Shown one piece after another: positions 42,068 through 51,657 of a stretch of 51,657 nucleotides of DNA. Where the stretch lies: assembly GCA_023380575.1 (NCBI GenBank), contig JAMCRM010000009.1, positions 1-51,657 of the forward strand. Reading direction: 5' to 3'. Position 1 is the stretch's first letter, and each line of letters opens with the position of its first letter. Made by a program: the position numbers and the translations under genes. The notes below the pieces were generated by a model that searched no databases, had not been told where the DNA came from, and saw only the letters and a program-made list of their open reading frames with translations. Origin of the DNA: Acidobacteriota bacterium (GTDB taxonomy: Bacteria; Acidobacteriota; Terriglobia; Bryobacterales; Bryobacteraceae).

Positions 42068-43288
42068 ATGCCAACTGACCGACACAGGAGTGTCCTAAAG
42101 GAGGCGAAAACCATCAGGTTTAAGCTATTCTCATTATCAGCAGTTAAAAGCAATAAATCCCCCAAAAGCAGCTCCCCACATAAGCATTCCCTCAGAAGAC
42201 TACCGGTCTTTATCGCTTGCCTCACCTTAATCGCGCTGTTGCCGCTGGCCGTCATGGCTGCCCTGGCGCTGGCAGATCCGGCGGGGGACATCGCGGCCAA
42301 GCAGACGCAGGCCGATTCGGTCAAGTCCGAGATCGATAGACTCAACATGCAGATGGAGGCGAAGGTGGAGAGCTATAACGCCGCCAACGTCCAGCTGGCC
42401 AAGATACAGGGCAGCATCCAGGAAAATCAGCAGAAGCTGACCCAGGCGTCGCAGACGCTCAGTGTCACCCAGAGCCGCCTTAACGACCGCGTGACAAGCA
42501 TCTATCGCAACGGCAACGTCGGCATGCTGGACGTTCTTATGGATACCAGCAACCTCAATGATTTTCTCTCTACTTACGACATGCTGTCCAAGCTCAGCGA
42601 GCAGGACCGAAACGACGTCGAACAGATCAAGATGTTGAAATCCCAGATCGAGGCCGAGCAATCCAAGCTGGATAGCGACAAGTCATCACAGGAATCGCTT
42701 GTCTCCCAGCTGGCCTCCGACAAGAACGACATCGAAGCCAGCATCAATGTCAGGCAGCAGAAGCTGGCCTCGATCAATACCGATATCACTACGCTGCAGC
42801 AGCAGGAGCAGCAGCAGGCAGAAGCCAATCAGGCTGCGCTGCAGCAACAGCTGCAGCAGCAGGCGGCAGCGACATACAATAGCGATAGTGGTTCCTCTTC
42901 CGGCGGCGGTGGCGGCAGTTCGAGCGCGCCCCCAGCCCCCCATGCTGGCGGCGTGGTAGGCATCGCCATGCAGTATCTGGGAGTGCCGTATGTCTGGGCT
43001 GGGGCGTCGCCCTCCGGCTTCGACTGCTCGGGTCTGGTAATGTACGTGTATCGCCAGGTCGGGATCTCACTGCCGCATTCGGCGGCCGCCCAGTATTCAG
43101 CAGGCACGCCGATCAGTTACAATCAGCTGTCGCCGGGCGATCTGGTTTTCTTTGGCTATGGCAGCATCGAGCACGTAGGCATTTACATCGGCGGGGGCAG
43201 GATGATCCATGCGCCGTATCCGGGCACCGTCGTTCAGATATCGCCGATATCCGGAGGCGGTTCCTACCGGGGCGCCTGCAGGCTCTGA
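42068..43288 (+). CDS. secreted coiled-coil NlpC/P60 peptidoglycan hydrolase
   Basis: A D,L-endopeptidase-type cell wall hydrolase. From ATG 42068 it has 406 residues: a long basic N-region, a hydrophobic signal segment (about 46-66), a coiled coil (about 70-265) rich in Gln/Lys/Glu, a Gly/Ser linker and the NlpC/P60 domain with Cys320, His369 and His381. The layout is that of actinobacterial RipA and Bacillus CwlO relatives, which are usually controlled through the coiled coil by FtsEX. The strongest Shine-Dalgarno sequence, AAAGGAGG at 42097-42104, lies inside this frame and points to an ATC codon at 42113 rather than to the ATG. A strong terminator follows. Confidence 0.88.
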   Translation: MPTDRHRSVLKEAKTIRFKLFSLSAVKSNKSPKSSSPHKHSLRRLPVFIACLTLIALLPLAVMAALALADPAGDIAAKQTQADSVKSEIDRLNMQMEAKVESYNAANVQLAKIQGSIQENQQKLTQASQTLSVTQSRLNDRVTSIYRNGNVGMLDVLMDTSNLNDFLSTYDMLSKLSEQDRNDVEQIKMLKSQIEAEQSKLDSDKSSQESLVSQLASDKNDIEASINVRQQKLASINTDITTLQQQEQQQAEANQAALQQQLQQQAAATYNSDSGSSSGGGGGSSSAPPAPHAGGVVGIAMQYLGVPYVWAGASPSGFDCSGLVMYVYRQVGISLPHSAAAQYSAGTPISYNQLSPGDLVFFGYGSIEHVGIYIGGGRMIHAPYPGTVVQISPISGGGSYRGACRL

Positions 43289-43310
43289 TCCGGCAAACAA
43301 TGGCTATACG

Positions 43311-43338
43311 AGAGCCCGGTTTATCCGGGCTCTTTTTT
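43311..43338 (+). terminator. intrinsic terminator after the NlpC/P60 gene
   Basis: AGAGCCCGG (43311-43319), loop TTTAT, CCGGGCTCT (43325-43333) and a T run to 43338. Confidence 0.92.
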
Positions 43339-43366
43339 GTCCAATATCCAGTAATCGGAGTTTGAT

Positions 43367-44839
43367 TTGAGTCAGCAAGAGAATGACGCGGTTCGGGTGA
43401 GGTTCGCGCCCAGCCCCACCGGGCACCTGCACGTGGGCGGCGCCAGGACCGCTCTTTACAACTGGCTTTTCGCCCGCGGCCGCGCAGGCCGGTTTGTGCT
43501 GCGCATCGAGGACACCGACCTCTCCCGGTCCACGGATGAGGCCGTCCGGCAAATAATATCCAGCATGCGCTGGCTGGGACTGGACTGGAATGAGGGACCG
43601 GAGACCGGCGGTGAGTTCGGGCCGTACAGGCAGATGGAGCGCACGGAGCTCTACCGCGGGGCCGCCGGGCGCCTGCTGGCGGAGGGGAAGGCTTATCACT
43701 GTTACTGCACTCCGGCAGAGCTGGAGGCCGAGCGCGCCCGGGCCCGCGCCGAGGGCAGGCCGGTCGTCTACCAGGGCCGCTGCCGCGAGCTGAGCGTGAC
43801 AGAGGCGCAGGAGTGCAGGGCGGAGGGGCGCGAGGCCGTCATCCGCTTCCGGACGCCGGCAGCCGGAAAGACCGTCGTCAGGGACCGGGTCAAAGGCGAC
43901 GTCGAGTTCGATAATGCCCAGCTGGGGGATTTCATCATCGTGCGCTCCAGCGGCGTGCCGACCTATAATTTTGCCGTGGCTGTCGATGACGCCGCGATGC
44001 GAATCTCGCATGTCATCCGCGGCGATGACCACCTGCCCAATACACCGCGCCAGCTGCTGCTGCTGGAGGCGCTGGGCGCCGCGGCGCCTGTATACGCGCA
44101 TCTGCCGTTGATACTCGGAAGTGACCGGGCGCCGCTTTCGAAGCGGCATGGCGATGTTTCCGTTGAAGAGTTTCGCGCCCGCGGTTTTGTCCGGGAGGCG
44201 CTGAACAACTATCTGGCGCTGCTGGGATGGAGCTATGATGCCGAGACCACCCTTTTTAGCATGGATGAACTGGTTCGCAATTTTTCCCTGGAGCGTGTGG
44301 GCGTGACCGCCGCTGTCTTCGACAACGAAAAACTGTTGTGGATGAACGGGCACTACATCAGGGAGATGGACGCAGCCGGACTGACGGTCAGGATCGAGGA
44401 ATTTCTGGAGGATACGCGGCTGGCCGGTTTGCCGGGAGAGGATGGCAGGCCCAGCGTCGGTGATCTGGTGCCGTTGACGCAGGAGAAGATGAAAACGCTG
44501 GCAGACTTCGTGGAGTTGACCGATTTCTTTTTCCTGCCGGTGAGCTTCGAGGAGAAAGCGCTGGCCAAGCTGAAGAAAGACGGCGCCGCGCGGCAGATCC
44601 TCAGCACGGCGGCGGAGACCCTGCGCCAGCTGGACAGCTTCGGGATCGAGGCGGTCGAAACCGCCCTGAGAGCTGCCGCCGACTCCATGGAGCTGAAACT
44701 GGGGAAGTTCCTGCAGCCGCTCCGGATCGCGCTCAGCGGCAAGCTGGTCACGCCCGGCATGTTTGAAACGCTGGCAGTCCTGGGCCGGGAGGAGAGCATC
44801 AGCCGCATCGATGCAGCGCTTGGCATGCTGGCACAGTAG
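43367..44839 (+). CDS. gltX: glutamyl-tRNA synthetase
   Basis: Charges tRNA-Glu (and tRNA-Gln if non-discriminating). A 490-residue class I enzyme with HIGH-type motif FAPSPTGHLHVGGART, KMSKS-type motif APLSKRHGDVSVEEF, a zinc-binding-like CYC...C region near residue 110-145, and a helical anticodon-binding C-terminal half. The TTG start has CGGAG upstream. Its tRNA-Glu (46131) and tRNA-Gln (48077) are encoded close by. Confidence 0.95.
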   Translation: MSQQENDAVRVRFAPSPTGHLHVGGARTALYNWLFARGRAGRFVLRIEDTDLSRSTDEAVRQIISSMRWLGLDWNEGPETGGEFGPYRQMERTELYRGAAGRLLAEGKAYHCYCTPAELEAERARARAEGRPVVYQGRCRELSVTEAQECRAEGREAVIRFRTPAAGKTVVRDRVKGDVEFDNAQLGDFIIVRSSGVPTYNFAVAVDDAAMRISHVIRGDDHLPNTPRQLLLLEALGAAAPVYAHLPLILGSDRAPLSKRHGDVSVEEFRARGFVREALNNYLALLGWSYDAETTLFSMDELVRNFSLERVGVTAAVFDNEKLLWMNGHYIREMDAAGLTVRIEEFLEDTRLAGLPGEDGRPSVGDLVPLTQEKMKTLADFVELTDFFFLPVSFEEKALAKLKKDGAARQILSTAAETLRQLDSFGIEAVETALRAAADSMELKLGKFLQPLRIALSGKLVTPGMFETLAVLGREESISRIDAALGMLAQ

Positions 44840-44934
44840 CCGCCGCGGGGGCTGCGCCGGAGGCGCCGTGCGCCGTCGATTGGATCGGGCCTCATCGGGG
44901 AATGAACCTCATAAAGCACTTGGAGGTTCGGGCG

Positions 44935-46122
44935 ATGCCACATGTTGAGCTTGCCGCGGGAGTGTACTGGGTAGGGGCCGTCGACTGGGATGCGCGCCGC
45001 TTCCATGGCCTGACAACTCCCCGGGGCACCACGTACAACTCTTACCTGATCGTCGACGAGAAGACGGTGCTGATCGACGGCGTGCGCGCGCCTCAGGCCG
45101 ATATCCACCGGGAACACATAGCCGCCATCGCCGATCCGGCCTCGATCGATTATGTAATCTCCAACCACGCCGAGCCCGACCATTCCGGTAACCTGGAAAC
45201 GATCATGGCGGCTGTCCCCAAAGCCCGGCTTCTGGCCACAAAGGACGGCGTCAAGCGGCTGGAGCACATCTATCACGGCGGCTGGAACGTGCGCGCGGTG
45301 GAAGACGGCGAAGAGCTGGACATCGGCAGACGCAGCCTCCGGTTTATTCATGCGCCGCTGCTGCACTGGCCGGAGACGATGTTCACCTACGATCCGGCCA
45401 GCGCGACGCTGTTTTCCTGTGACGCATTCGGCGCCCATATCGCCTCCACGCAGCGTTTTGCCGATCAGCTGGGTTGCCAGGCCGTGCTCGCCGAGACGAA
45501 AAAGTATTTTGCCTTTCTCATCTGCGCTTACCGGAAGGCGCTGTTGCAGGCGATGGCAAAGCTCGAACCGCTTGAAATCAACACGGTGGCGCCGTCACAC
45601 GGTCCCTGCTGGCGCGGCGGCGACGTCGGCCTGCTGCTGGAAAACTACGCCTCGTGGGCCAGACTCGAGCTTGAAGAGAAGGCTGTCATCGCCTTCGCGA
45701 GCATGTGGGGCGCCACGCGGCGCATGGTGGGAGCAGCGGCAGAAGGAGTGGCCGCCGCCGGCCTGCCTGTGCGCGTATACGATCTGGAGCGCAGCGACCT
45801 CAGCGAGATCATCGCCGACGCCTTCAACAGCAGGCTGGTCCTGCTGGCCTCGCCGACCTTTGAAAGCGGCATCTACCCACCGGTGGAAGCCTTAATTCCT
45901 TACCTGCGCGTGCCGCGCATCAAGGGGATGCACGTGGGCTGCCTGGGTTCTTTCGGCTGGGGCGGCGGCTCGGTGCCGAAGCTGATCAGGCTGCTGGAGG
46001 CGGAGGGGCATCAGGTGTACCAGCCGGCCCTTACCAACAGGTTCTTCCCCGATGCCGAGGGCCTGCAGGCCTGCCGGGACTTCGGCCGCGCCGCGGCCGA
46101 ATGGGCGCGGGCCGCAGAATAA
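44935..46122 (+). CDS. flavodiiron protein (A-type flavoprotein)
   Basis: Reduces O2 to water or NO to N2O, protecting anaerobic enzymes. The 395 residues comprise an MBL-like diiron domain with all ligands (His78, Glu80, Asp82, His83, His144, Asp163, His222) and a C-terminal flavodoxin domain with the FMN loop SMWGATRR. There is no rubredoxin or reductase extension, so it needs an external donor such as rubredoxin or F420H2. TGGAGG lies before ATG 44935; the frame extends 11 codons further upstream. Its presence indicates an anaerobic or microaerophilic lifestyle. Confidence 0.93.
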   Translation: MPHVELAAGVYWVGAVDWDARRFHGLTTPRGTTYNSYLIVDEKTVLIDGVRAPQADIHREHIAAIADPASIDYVISNHAEPDHSGNLETIMAAVPKARLLATKDGVKRLEHIYHGGWNVRAVEDGEELDIGRRSLRFIHAPLLHWPETMFTYDPASATLFSCDAFGAHIASTQRFADQLGCQAVLAETKKYFAFLICAYRKALLQAMAKLEPLEINTVAPSHGPCWRGGDVGLLLENYASWARLELEEKAVIAFASMWGATRRMVGAAAEGVAAAGLPVRVYDLERSDLSEIIADAFNSRLVLLASPTFESGIYPPVEALIPYLRVPRIKGMHVGCLGSFGWGGGSVPKLIRLLEAEGHQVYQPALTNRFFPDAEGLQACRDFGRAAAEWARAAE

Positions 46123-46130
46123 AAAAGATT

Positions 46131-46206
46131 TGGTAGCGCATAGGGGATTTGAACCCCTGCTACCGCCGTGAGAGGGCGGCGTCCTAGGCCACTAGACGAA
46201 TGCGCC
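46131..46206 (-). tRNA. tRNA-Glu (CTC)
   Basis: On the minus strand a complete cloverleaf: acceptor GGCGCAT with ATGCGCT (first pair G-U), anticodon loop CCTCTCA giving anticodon CTC, T loop TTCAAAT, discriminator A and encoded CCA. Confidence 0.95.
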
Positions 46207-46273
46207 AGATTTGGGCTCGCAGACGAATGTCCCCCGTGCGGAAGCGGTTCCATTCCCGGCCCGAATGCAGATT

Positions 46274-47063
46274 TTACACAGCAATGTCGCGTCTTTCAAA
46301 CCACAGTACCGCCGCGGCCGTGCTGATGACGATGGTTCCCGCCAGTACAGCCAGGTCGCCCCAGGCGAATGAGGCGTCATGCAGGTAGCGGTAGGGATCA
46401 TAGTAATTGAAAAGCGAGAGGAAATGAAAGTGATTGATGAAATCATTGAATTTTGACATGATGTCCAGGGCATAGGCAAAGATAAGCACCCCCGCGGACA
46501 CGAAGATGGCAAGGGAGCGCGAACTGAAGATTGCGGCGAAGAAGAAGCTGTAGGAGCCGATGGCCGCAAAGAACAGGAATGCCTGCAGGCTCAGCGCGGC
46601 CAGGCCTGTATAGCTGATGGAGCCGCCGACGATAGGGGCGCCCACGATCACCGGGACGAGCGTCGTGGCGATCAGCGCCAGTAGCGTCAGTGAGTACAGC
46701 AAATGACGCGCGGCGACCACCGTGCGCCGCGCCACTGGCTGCGCCAGCAACATCTCCATCGTCCCCTTCTCCACTTCGCCTGCCAGCGACGCGCTCGCGA
46801 ATCCGATGGAGAAGACGCTCAGCACCAGCGGCCACATCTGGTTGAGGAACTCGAGTGTGAAAAAGCCGTCGAAGGTGCCCAGGTTGATGCTGGCGCCGAA
46901 AGCCTTTCTCAGCGATTCAGGATAACTGTTCCACAGCTGTTCGATCTGGGTGTTCTTGAACGACGACCAGATGGCGACGATGAAGATCGAATAGGCGGCC
47001 AGGCCGCAGGCGTACACCAGCAGCGAAACACGCCGGTCCGCCAGCCCCCGGTGCAGCAGATTC

Positions 47064-47077
<14 letters not shown>
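46274..47077 (-). CDS. ABC-2 type transporter permease
   Basis: A 267-residue membrane protein with about six hydrophobic segments and a large first extracytoplasmic part, typical of ABC-2 permeases. The segment SLAGEVEKGTMEMLLAQPVARRTVV is the family's conserved cytoplasmic motif (quoted in part: EVEKGTMEMLLAQPVARR). It overlaps the end of the ATPase gene by 14 bases, so they form one exporter. Substrate unknown. Confidence 0.88.
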
Positions 47078-47981
<904 letters not shown>

Positions 47982-48076
47982 CAGAAGAATGGACCGGCAC
48001 GTCGCATCCGCATTCATATTCAAAACAGCGGGATGCCATTCCTGCCTGGGTCAAGCGGCGGCCGATGGGGGATATC

Positions 48077-48150
48077 TGGCTGAGGCGGGAGGACTCGAAC
48101 CTCCACCGGCGGATCCAGAGTCCGCTGTCCTACCATTAGACGACGCCTCA
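48077..48150 (-). tRNA. tRNA-Gln (CTG)
   Basis: On the minus strand: acceptor TGAGGCG with CGCCTCA (U1-A72 as usual for tRNA-Gln), anticodon stem GCGGA with TCCGC around CTCTGGA (anticodon CTG), T arm GGAGG-TTCGAGT-CCTCC, discriminator G, encoded CCA. Confidence 0.96.
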
Positions 48151-48388
48151 GCGTTTGGGAGGGCCTGCAGCACCGGGGCCCGGTGGCCCCGGCGGGCTCG
48201 GGCACAAAGGCGGTCTGCGGCCGCCAAATAGCTTAGCATAGGTGCAAAGGCCCTGCCAGGGAAAGCCCCGCGCCCATGAAAACGCCTGCAGCGGGCCTCC
48301 GCCGGCCTTAAGAATGATCCCGCGGCTTCCGAAAAAATTATAGACATGGACTTATGCACGCATGAAACGGGCAGGAGGCTGAATCTTC

Positions 48389-49486
48389 ATGAAGAGTATC
48401 AATGAATTATTGCAGATCATGGTGCAGCGGGGCGCATCCGACCTGCATCTGAAGGCCGGCAGTCCGCCGGTAATCCGGGTTGACGGCGAACTTTACATCT
48501 TTGACGAGCAGGCTGTTAATCCGGAGGACATGAAGGAGTGTGCCGCTTCGGTGATGAGCGACAAGCAGATTGCCGTCTTTTCCGAACAGAACGAGATCGA
48601 TTTCGCCTACGGTTTAAGTGGCGTTGGCAGGTTCCGGGTCAACATCTTCCGGCAGCGGGGCAGCATCAGCATCGCCATGCGCCAGGTGGTGGGCAAGATC
48701 CCCAGCTTCGAGGACCTGCATCTGCCGCCGCTGCTGAAGCGGTTGGCCCTGGAGCCGCGCGGCATGATACTGGTCACTGGCACCACTGGCAGTGGCAAGA
48801 CGACGACGCTGGCGGCGATGATCGATCATATCAATCAGAACGTACGCCGCCACATCGTTACCATCGAGGATCCGATCGAGATCCTGCACCGCGACAACAA
48901 GTCGATGATCAACCAGCGTGAGATCGGCATCGACACGCGCAGTTATTCCACGGCGCTCCGGTACGTGCTCAGGCAGGACCCCGACGTGATCTTCATCGGC
49001 GAGATGCGCGATCTGGAAACAGTGCGTACGGCGCTGACCGCCGCCCAGACCGGTCACCTGGTGCTGAGCACGCTGCACACGATCGATGTCAGCGAGACAA
49101 TCAACCGCATCATCGATTTCTTCCCGCTGCACCAGCAGAAGCAGGTGCGCATCCTGCTGGCGGGCTCGCTGCGCGGCGTCGTCTCGCAGCGGCTTTTGCA
49201 GCGCGCCGACGGCAAGGGCCGCGTGCCGGCGCTGGAACTGATGGTGATGACCAAGCGCATCCGCGATCTGGTCATGGACTCGGATCAGACATACAAGATC
49301 CAGGACGCAATCAGCGAAGGCGATTATTACGGCATGAGGACGTTCGACCAGTCGTTGCTGGAGCTGTACCGCGAAGGCATGGTTACTCTGCAGGACGCCG
49401 CCCTGGTGGCCAGCAGCCCGCACGACTTCAAGCTGATGGCGCAGCAGGAAGGCTACGATGTCTCGCTGATCAGCGGCGTGGTGTGA
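48389..49486 (+). CDS. pilT: type IV pilus retraction ATPase PilT
   Basis: A hexameric secretion-type ATPase that depolymerises type IV pili for twitching. The 365 residues show the N-terminal PAS-like domain (ASDLHLKAGSPPVIRVDGEL), Walker A GTTGSGKTTTLAAM, the Asp box TIEDPIEILH, the Walker B region DPDVIFIGEMRDLETV and the His box TGHLVLSTLHT. AGGAGG lies ten bases before the ATG. It stands alone between tRNA genes, with its own terminator; no other pilus gene is in the window, so the machinery must lie elsewhere. The 48151-48388 gap upstream holds no gene and no convincing promoter. Confidence 0.95.
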   Translation: MKSINELLQIMVQRGASDLHLKAGSPPVIRVDGELYIFDEQAVNPEDMKECAASVMSDKQIAVFSEQNEIDFAYGLSGVGRFRVNIFRQRGSISIAMRQVVGKIPSFEDLHLPPLLKRLALEPRGMILVTGTTGSGKTTTLAAMIDHINQNVRRHIVTIEDPIEILHRDNKSMINQREIGIDTRSYSTALRYVLRQDPDVIFIGEMRDLETVRTALTAAQTGHLVLSTLHTIDVSETINRIIDFFPLHQQKQVRILLAGSLRGVVSQRLLQRADGKGRVPALELMVMTKRIRDLVMDSDQTYKIQDAISEGDYYGMRTFDQSLLELYREGMVTLQDAALVASSPHDFKLMAQQEGYDVSLISGVV

Positions 49487-49509
49487 GGTTTGGCAACATC
49501 AGTCGATAC

Positions 49510-49535
49510 GGGCCCCTGACGGGGCCCTGTTATTT
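49510..49535 (+). terminator. intrinsic terminator after pilT
   Basis: GGGCCCC (49510-49516), loop TGAC, GGGGCCC (49521-49527), followed by TGTTATTT. Confidence 0.75.
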
Positions 49536-49591
49536 GGCGGACGGATGATCGCACTGGCGGCTGTACAGGCGCCAGGGGAACGATCTCTGTG

Positions 49592-51207
49592 TTAGAATAT
49601 CCTTCGGCCGGGCATCCAGTACTCGGCTTTTACTTCGCGTGGATTCGGGGTGTGGCTCAGCTTGGTAGAGCGCACGGTTCGGGACCGTGAGGTCGGCGGT
49701 TCAAATCCGCCCACCCCGACCAGACTTGACTTATTCAAACCGGTGCCTGAAAAAAGCTCACGGAAGAGATCGCTGTATTCAGGGTCTTTCAAATCGCCGT
49801 CACCAACGAAGATTTTCTCAAAGAAGGTCTGATTCAGGAGCCTCCTGTTATCAGGTCCAGCCTTTAGATAAGCCTTATGGCAGTTGCCTGCCAAGTTGAT
49901 AGCTCTTTCCAATAATTCTTGGATGTTATCGTATTTACCATCCAGGACTCTCAGTTTCTCCTCGCAGTCCCCAATTTCATTTACCAGCCGTTCCTGCTCG
50001 CCTTTTAAAATATCAATTGCGATAGCACCGGCGTAGTAAGCTTCAACCAGCTTGTATCTTTTGTCTGTCAGCTCATCAATATTCTTGGTCAGTCTCTTTC
50101 TTTGTAGGATTGATGACGCCGACTGATTACTATATCTTCCTCCAGTTGCTTCTTTAGCTTTTTAACCGTCGCTGGGGGTAGCTGGATATCTTTGTAGAGC
50201 TTTTCCACTTTCTTCTCGACCTCGATAGCGTCCAGATATTTCTGAGAATAACCGTTGTGCCGTTTCTGTCCCAGGCAGTAGAAATATGCATACGTTCCCT
50301 TGGCTATCAGGTATGAGAGTCGGGAGCCGCACTCAGCGCAGTAGATGGACCCTTTGAGATAATGCGGATGTTTTCTTTTCCGCTCACCGGCCTGATCTCG
50401 GCTTCTCAAGGTTTGCTGGACGCGGTTAAAGAGAGACGGTTCAACGAGAGCTTCATGGAGTCCCGGATATTCAACGTTTCGGTAAGTGACTACTCCCATA
50501 TAGAACTTGTTTTGAAGTAGCGACGCGATTGAAGATTTGCAGAACTCAGGATATGGTCGTTTCTTTGAGAAGTTGTTCTTCAGACCCTTCTTGGCCATGA
50601 GCCTTTGAATCTCAGCCAGGGAGTAATTGCCTGATGAATACAGTTCAAAGCATTCTTTTACTAGCGGTGCCATATCCTCATCAAGAATGACCCGGGCAAT
50701 GCTTTTGCCTTCAATTGTGTCTCTCACATTCTTGTAGCCGACCGGGGCTCTTGTAACCATCCCGCCTGACTTGGCTTTTTGAAGCAGGCCCTTTTTTACT
50801 TCCGAGGAGAGATTGGCGGAGTAGAACTCTGCCATGAGGGCGTGGATACCCTCCACGAAGCGCCCAGAGGCGCTGTCTTCGATGTTTTCAACTACTGATA
50901 CCAGCTGCGCCCCGGAGCGGGTTAGCACTGCTTTGATGGCCACATGGTCTTCCATGTTCCGGGCGAGGCGGTCGATCTTGTGAACTATTACCGCGTCCAC
51001 ATCTTTTTGCGTGACTCGTGAGAGCATTTCCTGCAGCTGGGGGCGCGCGGTGCTTCTGGCGGACTCGCCTCGGTCCGCATACTCATCAACCAGCGACCAG
51101 TCCTTTTCCTTAATCAGTTTCAGGCAGGCTTCGCGCTGGGCGGGAATGGAAAAACCGCCCTCCGCCTGTTCTCTAGTTGAAACTCGTAAGTAGATAACAC
51201 ATCTCAT
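49592..51207 (-). pseudogene. large serine recombinase, frameshifted, reading into tRNA-Pro
   Basis: The intact first part (51207-50089, 372 residues) has the resolvase domain with catalytic Ser10 in YLRVSTREQ and IDRLARN, the recombinase domain, and a zinc ribbon starting CAECGSRL. The frame then stops at TGA (50091-50089). In the -1 frame the missing C-terminal part continues without stops: LTKNIDELTDKRYKLVEAYY, a coiled coil, then RRLLNQTFFEKIFVGDGDL, as expected for this family. One lost base near 50090-50120 would explain it; a sequencing error is possible. The tail frame runs on antisense through tRNA-Pro to a stop at 49592, so the natural C-terminus is probably near 49,730. Whether the two halves still give active protein is unknown. 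Confidence 0.8.
49646..49722 (+). tRNA. tRNA-Pro (CGG), integration site
   Basis: Acceptor CGGGGTG with CACCCCG, anticodon stem CACGG with CCGTG around TTCGGGA (anticodon CGG), T loop TTCAAAT, discriminator A, encoded CCA. Base composition drops right after the CCA, where a recombinase gene running towards the tRNA begins. Confidence 0.97.
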
Positions 51208-51657
51208 TTGATCTTCTCCGTTTTACTATTTAAAAACCTATTTGCCAATTTATAAGTCAGCTGAACTTTCTTGTCATCTTTGTCCCAGCTCTCAAGCTCC
51301 ACTTGTATTAAATCCTGGTGTTTCTTGCTGATGTCGCGTAGGGCATTGCCGACTGATTTTCTGACGTACTGGCTTTCGTCGGCTCTCAAGTTACCAAGAA
51401 GCCTGATTGCCATCTCGGGATTATCACTGAAGTATGGCCTGCCGGTCCAGATCCTTAGTCCTTCGGTTACAGCGCGCCTGACATTGGGATTTTTATCATC
51501 CAGCCAGCTCATTATTTCAGGCAGGGCGGTTGTCAGCAGCAACGCTAAACTTCCTCAAAACAGCAAAATAATTTGTCCCCCAGGGTGAGCAACCCGATAT
51601 CCTTCGTTTTTGAAGACGCCATCTTCGATACGGAGGAATCGATGCTCACCAAGGAGG
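49723..51657. mobile_element. left end of an element integrated at tRNA-Pro (partial)
   Basis: Lower GC than the rest of the window, a serine recombinase gene next to the 3' end of tRNA-Pro, and a truncated repair-like gene mark an integrated element. No second copy of the tRNA 3' end is seen before the window ends, so its right boundary and cargo are outside. Confidence 0.6.
51204..51542 (-). pseudogene. AlkC/AlkD-like HEAT-repeat fragment
   Basis: A 112-residue frame with the pattern NPNVRRAVTEGLRIWTGRPY then DESQYVRKSVGNALRDISKKH, which resembles the C-terminal HEAT repeats of DNA alkylation repair glycosylases (AlkC/AlkD). Full-length family members are more than twice as long, and an in-frame TGA lies six codons before the TTG used as start, so the N-terminal half is missing or in another frame. 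The stop overlaps the recombinase ATG by four bases (ATGA), so any translation of this fragment would be coupled to the recombinase. Confidence 0.6.

Noticed and set aside
42779..42870. CAG-type tandem repeats in the NlpC/P60 gene
   Set aside because: They encode a Gln-rich coiled coil and linker and are part of the protein, not a separate repeat element.
49592..49912. A 106-residue frame containing GFEPPTSRSRTVRSTKLSH
   Set aside because: The second half is the antisense translation of tRNA-Pro; the first half is the frameshifted tail of the recombinase, so it is not a separate gene.
51642..51657. ATG with GGAGGA at the right edge on the plus strand
   Set aside because: Only five codons are visible, and the opposite strand is also open, so no gene call is justified.

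Overview
The window is a GC-rich bacterial chromosome segment made almost entirely of housekeeping genes, with AT-richer, foreign-looking DNA at both ends (about 1-480 and 49,723-51,657). The gene set suggests a deep-branching, probably anaerobic or microaerophilic member of the Actinomycetota or a neighbouring Gram-positive-related lineage. The clues are a SigB/SigF-type sigma factor beside YtxG/YtxH-like proteins, a CwlM-like amidase without signal peptide, two-subunit glycyl-tRNA synthetase, pyruvate phosphate dikinase, a flavodiiron protein, short ThiC, and dgt-dnaG-rpoD linkage. This placement is inference; no marker was searched. Many starts are TTG or GTG, and all four tRNA genes encode CCA.

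Layout. 1-480: AT-rich edge with a small unknown ORF. 634-4119: ald, xerD, deoB. 4130-5232 (minus): a secreted protein preceded by a promoter, a block of stable hairpins and an intrinsic terminator, which together look like an undescribed riboswitch-type leader. 5394-9180: MBL-fold hydrolase, hisS, aspS. 9564-11808: a thioredoxin-fold lipoprotein without CXXC, then a degenerate IscU-like domain fused to MnmA. 11805-13304 (minus): PAS-GAF-GGDEF diguanylate cyclase. 13567-15214: DUF948 (YtxG-like), YtxH-like and sigF, with a SigB/F-type promoter in front of sigF. 15224-19429: alaS, ruvX, mltG; recO and a lipoprotein lie on the minus strand. 21181-31099: glyQ-glyS, ppdK, dgt-dnaG-rpoD.

31226-35053: tRNA-Asn, a cytochrome b5-like protein, a zinc-ribbon protein, nitroreductase plus iron-sulfur flavoprotein-like reductase, an HD-GYP response regulator, and a tiny zinc-knuckle protein behind a second SigB/F-type promoter. 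35169-40809: a thiamin operon with extended -10 promoter, TPP riboswitch and terminator, then thi4, an uncharacterised metallopeptidase-like gene, thiE, thiC, thiL and thiD. ThiC/ThiD make the pyrimidine, Thi4 the thiazole, ThiE joins them and ThiL makes TPP. 40880-46122: CwlM-like amidase, NlpC/P60 hydrolase, gltX, flavodiiron protein. 46131-49486: tRNA-Glu, ABC-2 exporter, tRNA-Gln, pilT.

49,646 to the end: tRNA-Pro followed by the edge of an integrated element. A large serine recombinase, apparently broken by one frameshift, runs antisense into the tRNA, and an AlkC/AlkD-like HEAT fragment overlaps the recombinase start by 4 bp. The most novel-looking items are the structured leader at 4986-5232, the unknown gene inside the thi operon, the IscU-like/MnmA fusion, and the paired SigB/F-type promoters.
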